A stretch of 41,518 bases of DNA, from positions 1 to 41,518 of the forward strand of contig JAPKBR010000030.1 of assembly GCA_028823345.1 (NCBI GenBank), read 5' to 3'. Below, piece after piece: positions 41,475 through 41,518 of this stretch. Positions within the stretch are counted from its first letter, which is position 1. Each line of letters opens with the position of its first letter. The notes under the pieces were generated by a model, which did not search any database, had not been told where the DNA came from, and saw nothing but the letters and a program-made list of their open reading frames with translations. This stretch comes from Planctomycetota bacterium (lineage in GTDB: Bacteria; Planctomycetota; UBA1135; GCA-002686595). A program made the position numbers and the translations under genes.

Positions 41475-41518
41475 GCAGGGGAGATTGGTATGCCTTTCAC
41501 TCTTCGTTCTTTGATTTA
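41475..41518. other. Right-end tail, nothing seen
   Basis: The last 44 bases after the metalloprotease stop contain no recognisable feature. Confidence 0.5.

Noticed and set aside
1..41518. CRISPR array, tRNA, rRNA, insertion sequence or prophage
   Set aside because: No direct repeats with spacers, no tRNA-like cloverleaf, no transposase or phage protein was seen by reading; short RNAs cannot be excluded without a covariance-model search.

Overview
The window reads as a chromosomal piece of a high-GC, Gram-negative-type bacterium, most probably a member of Planctomycetota or a close PVC relative. The evidence is gene content: a cytochrome-c/DUF1549/DUF1553 (PSCyt-PSD1) protein followed by its DUF1501 partner, a DUF1552 protein cut by the left edge, an old yellow enzyme and an Nramp-like carrier of kinds I associate with that phylum, many lipoproteins with clean lipoboxes, and rare Shine-Dalgarno sites. 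There are no rRNA or tRNA genes, CRISPR arrays, insertion sequences or phage genes that I can see. Genes are tightly packed, with many 1-7 base overlaps.

Region by region. (1) 1-187: start of a Tat-exported DUF1552 protein, minus strand, followed by about 320 bases without a gene. (2) 510-9113: a lipid-oriented cluster. It holds a VolA-like surface lipase lipoprotein coupled to a small beta-barrel-like lipoprotein, an acyl-CoA ligase (fadD), a divergent PlsC/Gpt2-type acyltransferase with a membrane tail, an old-yellow-enzyme reductase, and a second barrel-like lipoprotein. (3) 9216-13119: an Nramp-like carrier without the canonical metal-site motifs, a DUF993 (DapA-like TIM barrel) protein and a secreted DUF3500 protein. 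(4) 13151-17860: a secreted protein that fuses an alpha/beta hydrolase to an SGNH esterase, coupled to a stand-alone YedF-like DsrE protein. Divergent from these are an L-fuconolactonase-like amidohydrolase and an exported phosphodiesterase. (5) 17872-19397: slipin plus NfeD. (6) 19634-26345: a tight operon of a UxaA-type sugar-acid dehydratase, a zinc alcohol dehydrogenase, LutA, LutB, LutC and an SGNH hydrolase. (7) 26342-29767: an Mla/MCE lipid transporter (STAS-MlaE, MlaF, MCE protein, PqiC-like lipoprotein). (8) 29993-32478: a D-threonine aldolase/D-serine dehydratase-like enzyme and a YihY/BrkB membrane protein. (9) 32581-40101: a PSCyt/PSD1 protein, a DUF1501 protein, and a LamG - alpha/alpha toroid - discoidin-like secreted protein. 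(10) 40401-41474: a zinc-metalloprotease-like lipoprotein.

The most interesting reading is functional. Regions 4 and 6 together encode most of a non-phosphorylating deoxy-sugar route (lactone hydrolysis, acid dehydration, oxidation, then lactate oxidation by LutABC), best explained as L-fucose or a related sugar converted to pyruvate. The DUF993 protein of region 3 is a speculative candidate for the missing carbon-carbon cleavage step. Region 2 resembles the Vibrio VolA/FadL arrangement for scavenging fatty acids from external lysophospholipids, and region 7 could move the resulting lipids. These links are inferences from gene order and family knowledge, not demonstrated here.
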